This document shows positions 15,844 to 24,189 of a DNA stretch of 64,000 bases, piece after piece. Under the pieces are notes generated by a model, which worked only from the letters and a program-made list of their open reading frames with translations, was not told where the DNA came from and made no database searches. A program made the position numbers and the translations under genes. The DNA is from Mesorhizobium sp. LMG 17147 (GTDB lineage Bacteria; Pseudomonadota; Alphaproteobacteria; Rhizobiales; Rhizobiaceae). The DNA is taken from contig NZ_JANCTC010000011.1 of NCBI RefSeq assembly GCF_024297145.1, positions 93,866 to 157,865 on the forward strand, given 5' to 3'. Position 1 is the first letter of the stretch, and every line of letters begins with the position of its first letter.

Positions 15844-16488
15844 ATGCGCGGGGTGCAAGCGGCTTTGGCTGCGCTGATTCTGACCGGTTCCTTCACTTCC
15901 GCCCTCGCCGACAACAGTTCTCCCTTCATCTATTTTGCAACCGAAGATCCTTTCGCTGCCGGTCAACCGACGAAGAACGACGTCTATGTTTTTGGGGGCG
16001 TCTTTGTGACCGGGTCCTTCGGGGACACTATCAACGTCTTCGGGGCCGACTATACGAACAATTACATGATCGGAGCTGCTTACGGCCGTGATTTCGCCGA
16101 TGTTGGCGCCGGTTTTGTCCTTGGCGGTGTGACTGGGGCTGCCATAAGGTTTGGCGAGGACGACGATACATCCGGAGAGCTTTGGGCCGGGATGCGGCTT
16201 CGCCACCAGGGCCTTGTCATCGGCGATCTGGCGATTGCGCCAGCGCTGACGGCCGGTGTCAGTGCCGTTACAGGCGTCACTGAGATCGAGCACGCCCGCG
16301 AAATCCATTACGATGGCGATGCATCCTTCCTTGGTTTTATCGGCGCGGAGCTTTCTTTCAGACTAAGGCAAGCTCCCAACGTCGAGCTTGTCTATCAACT
16401 CCATCACAGATCCGGCGCCGGAGGCACGTTTGGAAACATGGGAGAGGGTTCCAACGCGAATACTGTCGGAGTGCGTTATCGCTTTTAG
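15844..16488 (+). CDS. outer-membrane beta-barrel protein, lipid A deacylase (PagL)-like
   Basis: 214 residues with signal peptide (MRGVQAALAALILTGSFTSALA) and an all-beta pattern ending in aromatic F (TVGVRYRF), as required for Bam-mediated insertion. The final segment LVYQLHHRSGAGG...SNANTVGVRYRF resembles the acyloxyacyl hydrolase/PagL family, whose catalytic His-x-Ser sits in an H.S motif near the C-terminus; assignment is tentative. ATG 15844 has GGAG 7 bases upstream; TTG 15826 is a less likely start. A strong ribosome site (GGAGGA) at 15802 leads into a 4-codon frame that stops at 15820, possibly a leader. Confidence 0.6.
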   Translation: MRGVQAALAALILTGSFTSALADNSSPFIYFATEDPFAAGQPTKNDVYVFGGVFVTGSFGDTINVFGADYTNNYMIGAAYGRDFADVGAGFVLGGVTGAAIRFGEDDDTSGELWAGMRLRHQGLVIGDLAIAPALTAGVSAVTGVTEIEHAREIHYDGDASFLGFIGAELSFRLRQAPNVELVYQLHHRSGAGGTFGNMGEGSNANTVGVRYRF

Positions 16489-16655
16489 CTCACGCCTGAA
16501 TGCTTCGAGTCGGGGCTGACATTCTGTGAAGGTGCGCCGGTTGCCGCGGCCCGTAGGCGACGAGCGGGGCCGAGTCGGCGCGCTGGATGGCGTCAGAGCG
16601 CGGGGCGCAATCCACCATTCTTCATGGGATCCTTGGAGGGCCGTACCAAGCGACA

Positions 16656-17567
16656 CTATCGTTCGAAAGGTTCTCCCAGCGAAGCCACGCCGTTGAGCTT
16701 GAGCAGACGCCGGTTCGAAGAGATGATGCCGAGCACGATCACGGTCACGAGATAAGGCAAGCTCGATAGAAGTTGCGAGGAAACGTCCAGCCCTGTCGCC
16801 TGGGCCGCGAGGCTTGCGAGGGACACGGCGCCGAAGAGGCACGCACCGAGGAAGATACGGCTGGCAAGCCAAGTGCCGAAGACGACGAGCGCAATCGCAA
16901 TCCAGCCGCGCCCGGCGATCATGCCATCGGCCCAGAGCGGAGTGTAGACCACGGATGCGTAGGCACCGGCGAAACCTGCCAACGCGCCGCCGAAGGCGAC
17001 CGCGGCGAAGCGCACGGCGATCACCGGATAGCCGAGCGCACGGGCCGCCTTGGGGTTCTCGCCGACGGCGCGGACGACGAGGCCGGTCTTGGTGTAGGCG
17101 AACATCGCCCAGATGGCGACGGTCGCGGCAAGCGAAAGCCACACGACAACGTCTTGGGCGAACAAGCCGCCGATCACCGGTATATCCGAAAGCCCGGGCA
17201 ATGAAAGCTTCGGAAGCCCCTTAACCGTGAGGCTCTCATAGCTCTTGCCGAATAGTGCCGAGAGGCCTTGGCCGAGGATGCCTATGGCAAGGCCTACCGC
17301 AACCTGGTTTGCGCGAAATCCCAGCGCGATGACGGCAAAGACCAGGGAAAGAGCCGCGCTGGCGAGGCCCGCGGCGAGGAAACCGAGGAGATGCCCGCCG
17401 CCTTGATAGACGATAATGAAGGCGATGACGGCGCCGAGGGCCATCAGTCCCTCCACCCCGAGATTGAGGACGCCAGCCCGCTCGGCCACCAGTTCGCCGA
17501 GCGCCGCCAGGAGAAACGGCGTAGCCGCCGCCAACATCCCGGCGATGATGAACTCGACGGCGTTCAT
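16656..17567 (-). CDS. ABC transporter permease, nucleoside/BMP type (second permease)
   Basis: 303 residues, about nine membrane helices. It belongs to the branched-chain/ribose-type permease family that pairs with BMP lipoproteins: the N-terminus ATPFLLAALGELVAERAGVLN and the NLGVEGLMALGA motif are typical (YufQ/NupC-like half). ATG 17567 overlaps the upstream permease stop by 4 bases (ATGA); a longer in-frame start at 17597 would overlap more. With its partner permease it forms the channel of the importer. Last gene of the eight-gene operon. Confidence 0.92.
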   Translation of the reverse strand: MNAVEFIIAGMLAAATPFLLAALGELVAERAGVLNLGVEGLMALGAVIAFIIVYQGGGHLLGFLAAGLASAALSLVFAVIALGFRANQVAVGLAIGILGQGLSALFGKSYESLTVKGLPKLSLPGLSDIPVIGGLFAQDVVVWLSLAATVAIWAMFAYTKTGLVVRAVGENPKAARALGYPVIAVRFAAVAFGGALAGFAGAYASVVYTPLWADGMIAGRGWIAIALVVFGTWLASRIFLGACLFGAVSLASLAAQATGLDVSSQLLSSLPYLVTVIVLGIISSNRRLLKLNGVASLGEPFER

Positions 17568-18664
17568 GACGTGCTTCCGTGGGCGGCATGGCGCCATTCG
17601 AGCCGGTAGCGGACGAAGGCGATGGCGACGAGATAGGCGAGCAGCAGGCTGCCCTGGAAAACCCTGACCGCAGCGACCGGCAGATTTGCCGAGACCATGG
17701 CGTTATCGCCGCCGATATAGAGGGCCGCCATGAGCAACGCGGAAAAGGCGATGCCGACCGGGTGAAGGCCACCGAGATAGGCCACGATGATGGCGGCATA
17801 GCCGTAGCCGGTCGAGATGGAGCGCTGCAGCTGGCCGAGCGGCCCGGCCACCTCGGCCGCTCCGGCGAGGCCTGCCGCGAAACCGCCGATGAGCAGGGAA
17901 AGCCAGATCGCCCGTCCTTCGTTGAAGCCGGCATATCCGGCCGCGCGCGGCGCAAGGCCGCCGACCTGCAGCTTGAAGCCGGCGAAACTCCTCTGCATGA
18001 AGATCCAGGCCGCAAGGGAGAGCGCGCAGGCGACAAGCAGCGAGACGTTGACGCGGGTGCCGGGGATCAGGATCGGCACCATCGCGTCGGACTGGAACAT
18101 CACCGATTGCGGGAAGTTGAAGCCGTTTGGGTCCTTCCAGGGGCCGAGAAGCAGGTAGTTGAGCAGTTGCGCGGCAACGAGCGCCAGCATGAGCGATACG
18201 AGAATCTCGTTTGCATTGAGCTTCACGCGCCAGAAGGCCGTGAGCGACGCCCACAGAGCGCCGCCCAGCGCACCGATGACAAGCATGGAGGGCCAGATCC
18301 ATTGGCCCGTTGCCTCTGGGAACCAGATGGGAATGGCCGATGCGAAGATCGCGCCGAGGATGAACTGGCCCTCGGCGCCGATGTTGAAGACCTTTGCGCG
18401 AAAGCCGATCGCGAGCCCCTGCGCGATCAGCAGTAGCGGCGCGGTCTTAAGCAGAACTTCCGAGAAAGAGGCCCAGGACAGGAAGGGCTCCAGAAGCATC
18501 GCGTGGAAAACGGCTACCGGATCGCGGCCCATAAGGAGGTAGAGCCCGAGATTGAGAAGCGTCGCCAAGGCGAGCGCGACGGGCGGGGCGATCAGTTTGA
18601 CGGGAAGCGAGGCATGCTCCCGGCGAACGAGAACAGGAAGGAGCGGCGCGGACAGAGCGCTCAT
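17564..18664 (-). CDS. ABC transporter permease, nucleoside/BMP type (first permease)
   Basis: 366 residues, eight to ten membrane helices. The motif KTAPLLLIAQGLAIGFRAKVFNIGAEGQF is the hallmark of the larger permease (YufP/NupB-like) of BMP-type purine nucleoside importers. Starts ATG 18664, overlapping the ATPase stop by 4 bases. It heterodimerises with the next gene's product. Confidence 0.92.
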   Translation of the reverse strand: MSALSAPLLPVLVRREHASLPVKLIAPPVALALATLLNLGLYLLMGRDPVAVFHAMLLEPFLSWASFSEVLLKTAPLLLIAQGLAIGFRAKVFNIGAEGQFILGAIFASAIPIWFPEATGQWIWPSMLVIGALGGALWASLTAFWRVKLNANEILVSLMLALVAAQLLNYLLLGPWKDPNGFNFPQSVMFQSDAMVPILIPGTRVNVSLLVACALSLAAWIFMQRSFAGFKLQVGGLAPRAAGYAGFNEGRAIWLSLLIGGFAAGLAGAAEVAGPLGQLQRSISTGYGYAAIIVAYLGGLHPVGIAFSALLMAALYIGGDNAMVSANLPVAAVRVFQGSLLLAYLVAIAFVRYRLEWRHAAHGSTS

Positions 18665-20190
18665 GCAGGGACCTTTTTGGCCGTCGAATGCGCGCCGATC
18701 ATGTAGCGGCCGATCTCCTCGGGTCTCGTGTCGCGCGTCACCAGCGGCGGGCTCAGCCGGCCTTGATGGAGCACCTGGATCGAATCGCAGAGTTCGAACA
18801 GTTCCTCCAGTTCCTCCGAGATGACGAGGATACCCATGCCTTGGTTGCGCAGGGCAACGAGGCGCCGGCGGATGGCGGACGCGGCGCCGATGTCGACGCC
18901 CCAGGTGGGTTGCGCCACGAACAGCAATTGCGGGGACAGCATGATCTCTCGGCCGACGATGAACTTTTGCAGATTGCCGCCCGAAAGCGAGCCGGCCTCC
19001 GCTTCCGAACCGGGCGTGCGCACGTCGTATTGCCGGATGCAGTCCTCGGTGAAAGCCTTCACATGGTTCGTGTCGACGAGGCCGCGTTTCAACAGGCCGA
19101 ACGGATGGGCGGTCAGAAGGCTGTTGAGGACAAGCGACATTTCCGGCACGGCGCCGCGGCCGAGCCGTTCCTCGGGAACGAAGGCGAAGCCCAGTCGGCG
19201 GCGGGCGGCCGCGTCGAGCGCGCCAACATCCTTTCCCATCATGTAGATACGGTCGGACTGTTCGCGCGGCAGCACAGTTTCGCCTGAAATCAACGCTGCC
19301 AGTTCACTCTGCCCGTTGCCCGATATGCCCGCGATCCCGAGGATCTCGCCGGCCCGGACCGTCAGGCTGACGTCGGAAAGCGCCACGGCGAAGGGATCGT
19401 TCGGCCGATGGTCGAGGCCGACGATTTCGAGGCGCTTTTCACCGCCGGAATGCGCGAGCGCCGGCATGGGCTGCGGCATGTCGCGGCCGATCATCATCCG
19501 GGCAAGGTCGTGCGCGTCGTGGTCGCGCGGGTCCACGCGGCCGGTGATGCGCCCGCCGCGCAGGATGGTCGCGCGGTCGCAGACCGCGCGGATCTCCTCC
19601 AGCTTGTGGGAGATGAACAGGATGGAGACGCCGCGGTCGCGCAGCCGCCGTAATGTCTCGAATAGCTTGTCCACCGATTGCGGGGGCAGGACGGAGGTCG
19701 GTTCATCGAGGATCAGGAGTTGGGGTTCGGTCATCAGGCAGCGGATGATTTCCACCCGCTGCCGCTCTCCGACAGAGAGCGCGTGCACATGGGCGAGCGG
19801 ATCGACTTCGAGTCCGAACTCGCGGCCGAGCATGCGGATGCGATCCGCAAGATCCGATTTGCCCCTGGGCAGGACCAGCCGGATGTTCTCCACCACCGTC
19901 AGCGTCTCGAACAAGGAGAAATGCTGGAAGACCATGCCGATCCCCTTGCGCCTCGCATCCGCCGGGGAAGCAAGGGCCAGGGGTTCCCCTTTCCAGGTCG
20001 CCATTCCGGCGTCCGGCTGCTCGACGCCATAGATCAGCTTCATCAGGGTCGACTTGCCCGCTCCGTTTTCCCCGAGGATCGCATGGATCGAGCACGGAGC
20101 CACATCCAGATCGACGTCTCTATTGGCATGGATTTGGCCGTAGCTCTTGGAGATGCCGCGCAGCGACAGGAGCGGGGTGGTCACGGTCAC
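18661..20190 (-). CDS. ABC transporter ATP-binding protein, double-domain (NupA-like)
   Basis: 509 residues with two ATPase domains. Domain 1: Walker A GENGAGKST (40-48), signature LSVGERQRVEI, Walker B LLILDEPTSVL. Domain 2: a degenerate Walker A (GISGNGQSE), signature LSGGNLQKFIV, Walker B LLFVAQPTWGVD with D-to-A and E-to-Q changes at the catalytic positions, as is usual in this family. This leaves one main hydrolytic site. GTG start at 20190 overlaps the stop of the binding-protein gene by 4 bases (GTGA). It powers the purine-type importer. Confidence 0.92.
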   Translation of the reverse strand: MTVTTPLLSLRGISKSYGQIHANRDVDLDVAPCSIHAILGENGAGKSTLMKLIYGVEQPDAGMATWKGEPLALASPADARRKGIGMVFQHFSLFETLTVVENIRLVLPRGKSDLADRIRMLGREFGLEVDPLAHVHALSVGERQRVEIIRCLMTEPQLLILDEPTSVLPPQSVDKLFETLRRLRDRGVSILFISHKLEEIRAVCDRATILRGGRITGRVDPRDHDAHDLARMMIGRDMPQPMPALAHSGGEKRLEIVGLDHRPNDPFAVALSDVSLTVRAGEILGIAGISGNGQSELAALISGETVLPREQSDRIYMMGKDVGALDAAARRRLGFAFVPEERLGRGAVPEMSLVLNSLLTAHPFGLLKRGLVDTNHVKAFTEDCIRQYDVRTPGSEAEAGSLSGGNLQKFIVGREIMLSPQLLFVAQPTWGVDIGAASAIRRRLVALRNQGMGILVISEELEELFELCDSIQVLHQGRLSPPLVTRDTRPEEIGRYMIGAHSTAKKVPA

Positions 20191-21284
20191 TTGGGCAGCG
20201 GCGTGGTGACACCCTTGACGTGCCAGTCCATTGCGACGATCTCGGCATCGGTCATCGTTTTGCCGGCGGGGACTCCCTCGCTGCCGTCGGCCTTGGCGAC
20301 CGGACCGGCAAAGGGCGAGAAGCTGCCGCCGGCGATCTTGGCTTCAACCTCTTTGATCCTGTTCATCGTCTCGGCCGGGATACCCGGGTTCCAGTCGACG
20401 ACCTCTACAACCTTGTCGCCGACACCCAGGAAAGCGTTGGCGCCCTTGAACTTGCCGGCGAGGTGGGCGTCGACCGAGGCTTTGAAGAAGGGTGACCAAT
20501 CGGTCGCCACGCAGCCGAGATAGGTTTCAGGCGCGTATTTCTTCATCGACGAATTGAGGTTGAAGGCAGGGACGCCGGCCTCCTCGCAGGCCGACACGAC
20601 GGAGGGCGTGTCCTGCGCGTTGGAGAAGATCACGTCGCATTTCTGCGCCAGCAGCGCCTTGGCGGCTTCCTGCTCCTTGGCCGGATCGAACCAGGAGTTC
20701 ACCCATACGACCGAAACCTCGACATCGGGTTTCACCGCTTGCGCGCCCAGCGTGAAGGCGTTGATGGAGGTGATCAGTTCGGGAATGGCGAAGGCGGAGA
20801 CCGAGCCGAGCTTGCCGGTCTTTGACAGCGCGGCGGCTGCCATGCCCATCAGGTAGGTACCCTGGAAATATTGGGCCGCGAAGGGCGAGAAGTTCGGCGC
20901 TACCTGGAAACCGGAAGCATGCAGCACGGTGACGTCGGGGTTCCGGCGCGCGATCTGCAGGGCACCGTTCTGGTAGCCGAAGGAGCCGGCGATCAGGAAC
21001 TTGTTCCCGTCGGCGACCACCTTATTCATGATGCGGTCGGCATCGGGTCCTTCCTGTATATTCTCGATGATGGTGACCTTCACCTTGTCGCCGTAGGCTG
21101 CCTTCACCGGCTCGAGCCCGTCGGCGAGCGCACGGCCCCAGCCGACATCGCCGACCGGCGACGGGACCACGAGCACGATGCCCAGAGGTTCGTCGGCAGC
21201 AAGCGCGCGGCCGCCCGCCGCTGCGACGAGGCCGGAGGCGGCCGCGCCCTTCATCAATGTTCTGCGGGTAAGATTTGTCAGCAT
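20187..21284 (-). CDS. BMP-family substrate-binding protein
   Basis: 365 residues with a Tat-type leader (TRRTLMKGAAASGLVAAAGGRALA) instead of a lipobox, so it is a free periplasmic binding protein. The BMP/PnrA fold is recognised from VVPSPVGDVGWGRALADGLE, GSFGYQNGALQIARRNPDV and the GVGDKVVEV segment. Known BMP proteins bind purine nucleosides or bases, which fits the guanine-deaminase-like gene just upstream. AAGGGGA precedes the ATG. The 22-base gap to the amidohydrolase gene is the longest inside the operon. Confidence 0.9.
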   Translation of the reverse strand: MLTNLTRRTLMKGAAASGLVAAAGGRALAADEPLGIVLVVPSPVGDVGWGRALADGLEPVKAAYGDKVKVTIIENIQEGPDADRIMNKVVADGNKFLIAGSFGYQNGALQIARRNPDVTVLHASGFQVAPNFSPFAAQYFQGTYLMGMAAAALSKTGKLGSVSAFAIPELITSINAFTLGAQAVKPDVEVSVVWVNSWFDPAKEQEAAKALLAQKCDVIFSNAQDTPSVVSACEEAGVPAFNLNSSMKKYAPETYLGCVATDWSPFFKASVDAHLAGKFKGANAFLGVGDKVVEVVDWNPGIPAETMNRIKEVEAKIAGGSFSPFAGPVAKADGSEGVPAGKTMTDAEIVAMDWHVKGVTTPLPK

Positions 21285-21306
21285 GTAGGTTCCCCTTGTT
21301 TTCGGT

Positions 21307-22686
21307 TTAGAGTTCCACGGTCGCGAGCGCCGCCTCGGCTTCCGCGAACAGCTGCGCCTCGTCGAGCCCCGGGAACTCGCCCTTGGCCCAGACGATGCGG
21401 CCGTTGATCATGGTCATGTCGGTCGGCATGCCGATGCCCACCTTGGCAAGCAGGCTCAGCGGATCGTGCCGCGTGCCGACATAGTCCATGCGCCGCGTAT
21501 CGATGGCGAAAAGGTCGGCAGCCATGCCAGGCGTCAGCCTGCCGATGTCGCCGCGCCCGAGCAGCGCCGCGCCCCCCGTCGTCGCATAACCGAGAAAATC
21601 GGCCGGCGGCGGAACGGGATGGTCGCGTGTCGATGCCGACAGACATTGCAGCATGTAGGCGGAATGGATGCAGTGCATCAGGTTGGAATTGTCGTTCGAG
21701 GCTGCACCGTCGCAACCTAGTCCTATGCTGAGGCCGAAGGCCGACATCGCCGGGATATCGGTGATTTCGGCGCCGACGAGATAGACCGGCTCAGGGCAAT
21801 GCGAAACGCCGGTGCCGCTTGAGGCCATCTTGCGCAGCTCGTCGTGGGTTAGCTCCCAGCAATGGGCATAGAAGGCATCCGGCCCGCAGAAGCCGATCTC
21901 CGCGCAGTAATCCACCGTCCGCATGCCGTGACGGTCCTCGATGACCGGGCTTTCGCCCTCGCCGACATGGGTATGCATACGCACCCCGCGATCACGCGCT
22001 AGCGCCACCGATTCCACGAAGGTCTCGCGATAGCAGTTGACTGGCTGGCAGGGCGCGACGGCCACCTGGCGCATGCTGAAAGGACCGGCATCATGATAGG
22101 CGTCGATCAGCCGGGCGCAATCGGCGATGAACTCGTCCGTCGTCTCCAGCATGGCGTCGGGAATGGTCGAGCCTTTCGATTTCGGTAGCGTGTTGCCGCC
22201 GCGTCCGGCATGGAAGCGCATACCGAGGAGTTCGGCTGCTTCGAACTGCCGGTCGATCAGCCGCTTGCCGGCCTTCCGCGGAAAACAATACTGATGGTCG
22301 AATGCGGCCGTGCAACCGTGCTTTATCAGCTCGGCCATGGCCGTGACCGAAGCGTGGTAGAAGCATTCCTCGGTCAGCCGCGAGAAAATGGGATAGATGC
22401 GGTCGAGCCATTCGATGACCGACAACTTCGTCCAGTCCAGATCGGCGCGGTTGCGCACGAAGCATTGAAAGAAGTGATGATGGGTGTTGACGAGGCCGGG
22501 ATAGACGAACCAGCCGGCGGCGTCCTGCGTGACGGTCCCGACGGGCAACTCTCCCTTGTCGAGGCCTTCGCCGATGGCCCGTATCGCCGGGCCGTCGGTC
22601 AAGAGATCGACATTGCGCCGGATGTCCGGACCGTTGCCCTCGTCCACGATGACCGCTGCGCAGTTCTTCAGCAAGTGGCCCGCCAA
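21307..22686 (-). CDS. amidohydrolase, 8-oxoguanine/guanine deaminase-like (TRZ/ATZ family)
   Basis: 459 residues. Metal and catalytic boxes: LVNTHHHFFQ (His 69, 71), MHTHVGEGES, FYAHCWELT and GLGCDGAASND with the catalytic Asp. The VNTHHH-FQ form is that of 8-oxoguanine, isoxanthopterin and related deaminases. Expected reaction: hydrolytic deamination of a purine or similar heterocycle. The start appears to be TTG 22686, one base after the GST stop (TGACTTG); a TTG four codons later is possible, no ATG lies near. It sits between importer and oxygenase genes, which suggests it deaminates the imported, perhaps demethylated, purine. Confidence 0.85.
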   Translation of the reverse strand: MAGHLLKNCAAVIVDEGNGPDIRRNVDLLTDGPAIRAIGEGLDKGELPVGTVTQDAAGWFVYPGLVNTHHHFFQCFVRNRADLDWTKLSVIEWLDRIYPIFSRLTEECFYHASVTAMAELIKHGCTAAFDHQYCFPRKAGKRLIDRQFEAAELLGMRFHAGRGGNTLPKSKGSTIPDAMLETTDEFIADCARLIDAYHDAGPFSMRQVAVAPCQPVNCYRETFVESVALARDRGVRMHTHVGEGESPVIEDRHGMRTVDYCAEIGFCGPDAFYAHCWELTHDELRKMASSGTGVSHCPEPVYLVGAEITDIPAMSAFGLSIGLGCDGAASNDNSNLMHCIHSAYMLQCLSASTRDHPVPPPADFLGYATTGGAALLGRGDIGRLTPGMAADLFAIDTRRMDYVGTRHDPLSLLAKVGIGMPTDMTMINGRIVWAKGEFPGLDEAQLFAEAEAALATVEL

Positions 22687-22687
22687 G

Positions 22688-23347
22688 TCACGCCTCGCCG
22701 GCTTCGAGGACGGGCTCGGGCTTCAGTTCGTGCAGCCGGTGGATGCCGGGCATCTCAATGAAGCCCTCGAGACTGCGGATCGCCCGCGACCAGAGCCGGA
22801 TCGCGGGATAGGGGTCGAGCGAAACGCCGCCGTCCGGCGCCAGCGCCACATAGGGAAAGCAGGCGACGTCCGCGATCGTCGGCCGGTCCGACGCGAGGAA
22901 GCGCTGGCCGCGGATATGCTGTTCGACGAGGCCGGCTTCCAGCTCCCGCAGGGCCGCTATCCCCTGCCCATGCAGGGTGGCGATATCGCCCGGACGCAGC
23001 AGCATCTCGTGCAAGCGCGCCGCCCCCAGGCTGCCGGTCAGCCGATGCGAGAAGGAAAGCCATTGCTGGACGCGTGCCGCCTGCAGAGCAGTATCGTTGC
23101 CCAGCCATTGCGGTGCGGCCTTCGCGGCGAGATAGACCAGCATGGCCGAGGATTCGGTCAGGACGAGGTCGCCATCCTCCAGGATCGGGATCGAACCCGC
23201 CGGATTGAGCGCCATGAGTTCGGGACCGCGATGCTCGGCGCCGGGATGGAAATCGACGGGGCGGATGTCAAGCTTCACGCCGGTCAGCGCCGCCATCAGG
23301 CGCGCCTTGTAGCAACTCGGGGACAGCACGTAGTCGTAGAGCTTCAT
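22688..23347 (-). CDS. glutathione S-transferase-like protein (candidate NdmE-like subunit)
   Basis: 219 residues. Residues 1-80 form the thioredoxin-like GST domain (MKLYDYVLSPSCYKARLMAALTG, ALNPAGSIPILEDG, LTESSAMLVYLA), the rest the alpha-helical domain (DRPTIADVACFPYV). Many GSTs of this type conjugate glutathione, but in the caffeine-degrading NdmCDE complex a GST homologue serves as a structural subunit of the Rieske-less oxygenase. The adjoining oxygenase here lacks its Rieske ligands, so the same role is a reasonable guess. Overlaps the oxygenase gene by 4 bases. Confidence 0.85.
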   Translation of the reverse strand: MKLYDYVLSPSCYKARLMAALTGVKLDIRPVDFHPGAEHRGPELMALNPAGSIPILEDGDLVLTESSAMLVYLAAKAAPQWLGNDTALQAARVQQWLSFSHRLTGSLGAARLHEMLLRPGDIATLHGQGIAALRELEAGLVEQHIRGQRFLASDRPTIADVACFPYVALAPDGGVSLDPYPAIRLWSRAIRSLEGFIEMPGIHRLHELKPEPVLEAGEA

Positions 23348-24189
23348 TGCGCCACCAGTTGCGCGCCGTAGGTGTAGCCGTGGCGTTTCAGCCAGCGCCG
23401 GTAAGCAACCGATGTCAGGTCCGCCCTTGTGGGGATCTCCATGCCCGGATCGAGCGGCAGCAGCCTCGGGATTTGGTTTTCGAGAATCGACCGGTCCTGA
23501 AGGAAGATCGTCTGCTGGAAATGGATCAGGTCTGCCATCGATGTTTCGTCGTCAAACAACGCCATCCACGGCCAGACGTCGCACAGGTCTTCGGCAAGCG
23601 GCTGCACGAAAAGCGTGATGACGTCCCATTCACCCGGGCGCGGCGGGCAGGTCTTGTAGAGGATCGAGCAGGTCGGCGCAGGCACGCGATACATGTATTC
23701 GGTGGTTATGCCGCCTTCCGCCGACTTGGCGGCCTGCGGCTGGTAGAACTTCACCTGGGTCGCCCAAACCTCGTCTTCGTCCTCCCGTATCTCGACCTTG
23801 TAGTTCGGGACTTCCGTGTGCGGTTCGGCCCCTAATATGTCCGTATGCACGAAGGGGAAATGCGCAATGTCCAGGAAGTTCTCCACCGCGCGCAGCGGCG
23901 AGCAGCGCACGCGCACAACCCCGACATCGACGAGCCGGCGGCCCGGCTGATCAGCCTCGGGGATGGCAAAGAGCGCCTTTTGCGGGTCGCCGAGCGACGA
24001 CCAGACATGGCCGTAGCGGATGCAGACCGGCAGGGCACGTCCGTTGCTGCCCGTAACCTTCGCGTTTCCGTCTGCGCCGAGCCTCACCCCGATCGGCTCG
24101 CCCATGAGCGCCGTCTGGCGCTCATGCGTGTCAAGCCGGCCGGCAAGGCCGACCGGATACCATTCGTCGATCATCGCGTTGCGGGTCAT
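23344..24189 (-). CDS. Rieske-less ring-hydroxylating oxygenase catalytic subunit (NdmC-like)
   Basis: 281 residues. The C-terminal catalytic domain is complete: mononuclear iron box NFLDIAHFPFVH (Asp 107, His 110, His 115), the flanking VHTDILGAEPHTE typical of VanA/Ndm-type oxygenases, and the third iron ligand Asp 232 in FLQDRSILENQ. The N-terminal Rieske region is shrunken: the frame runs from DEWYPVGLA through RALPVCIRYGHVWSSLGDP without any CxH...CxxH pair. Canonical relatives are about 350 residues. NdmC of caffeine-degrading Pseudomonas has the same loss. The next gene upstream encodes a separate Rieske protein, so electrons probably arrive in trans. Substrate inferred as a methylated purine. 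Confidence 0.85.
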   Translation of the reverse strand: MTRNAMIDEWYPVGLAGRLDTHERQTALMGEPIGVRLGADGNAKVTGSNGRALPVCIRYGHVWSSLGDPQKALFAIPEADQPGRRLVDVGVVRVRCSPLRAVENFLDIAHFPFVHTDILGAEPHTEVPNYKVEIREDEDEVWATQVKFYQPQAAKSAEGGITTEYMYRVPAPTCSILYKTCPPRPGEWDVITLFVQPLAEDLCDVWPWMALFDDETSMADLIHFQQTIFLQDRSILENQIPRLLPLDPGMEIPTRADLTSVAYRRWLKRHGYTYGAQLVAQ

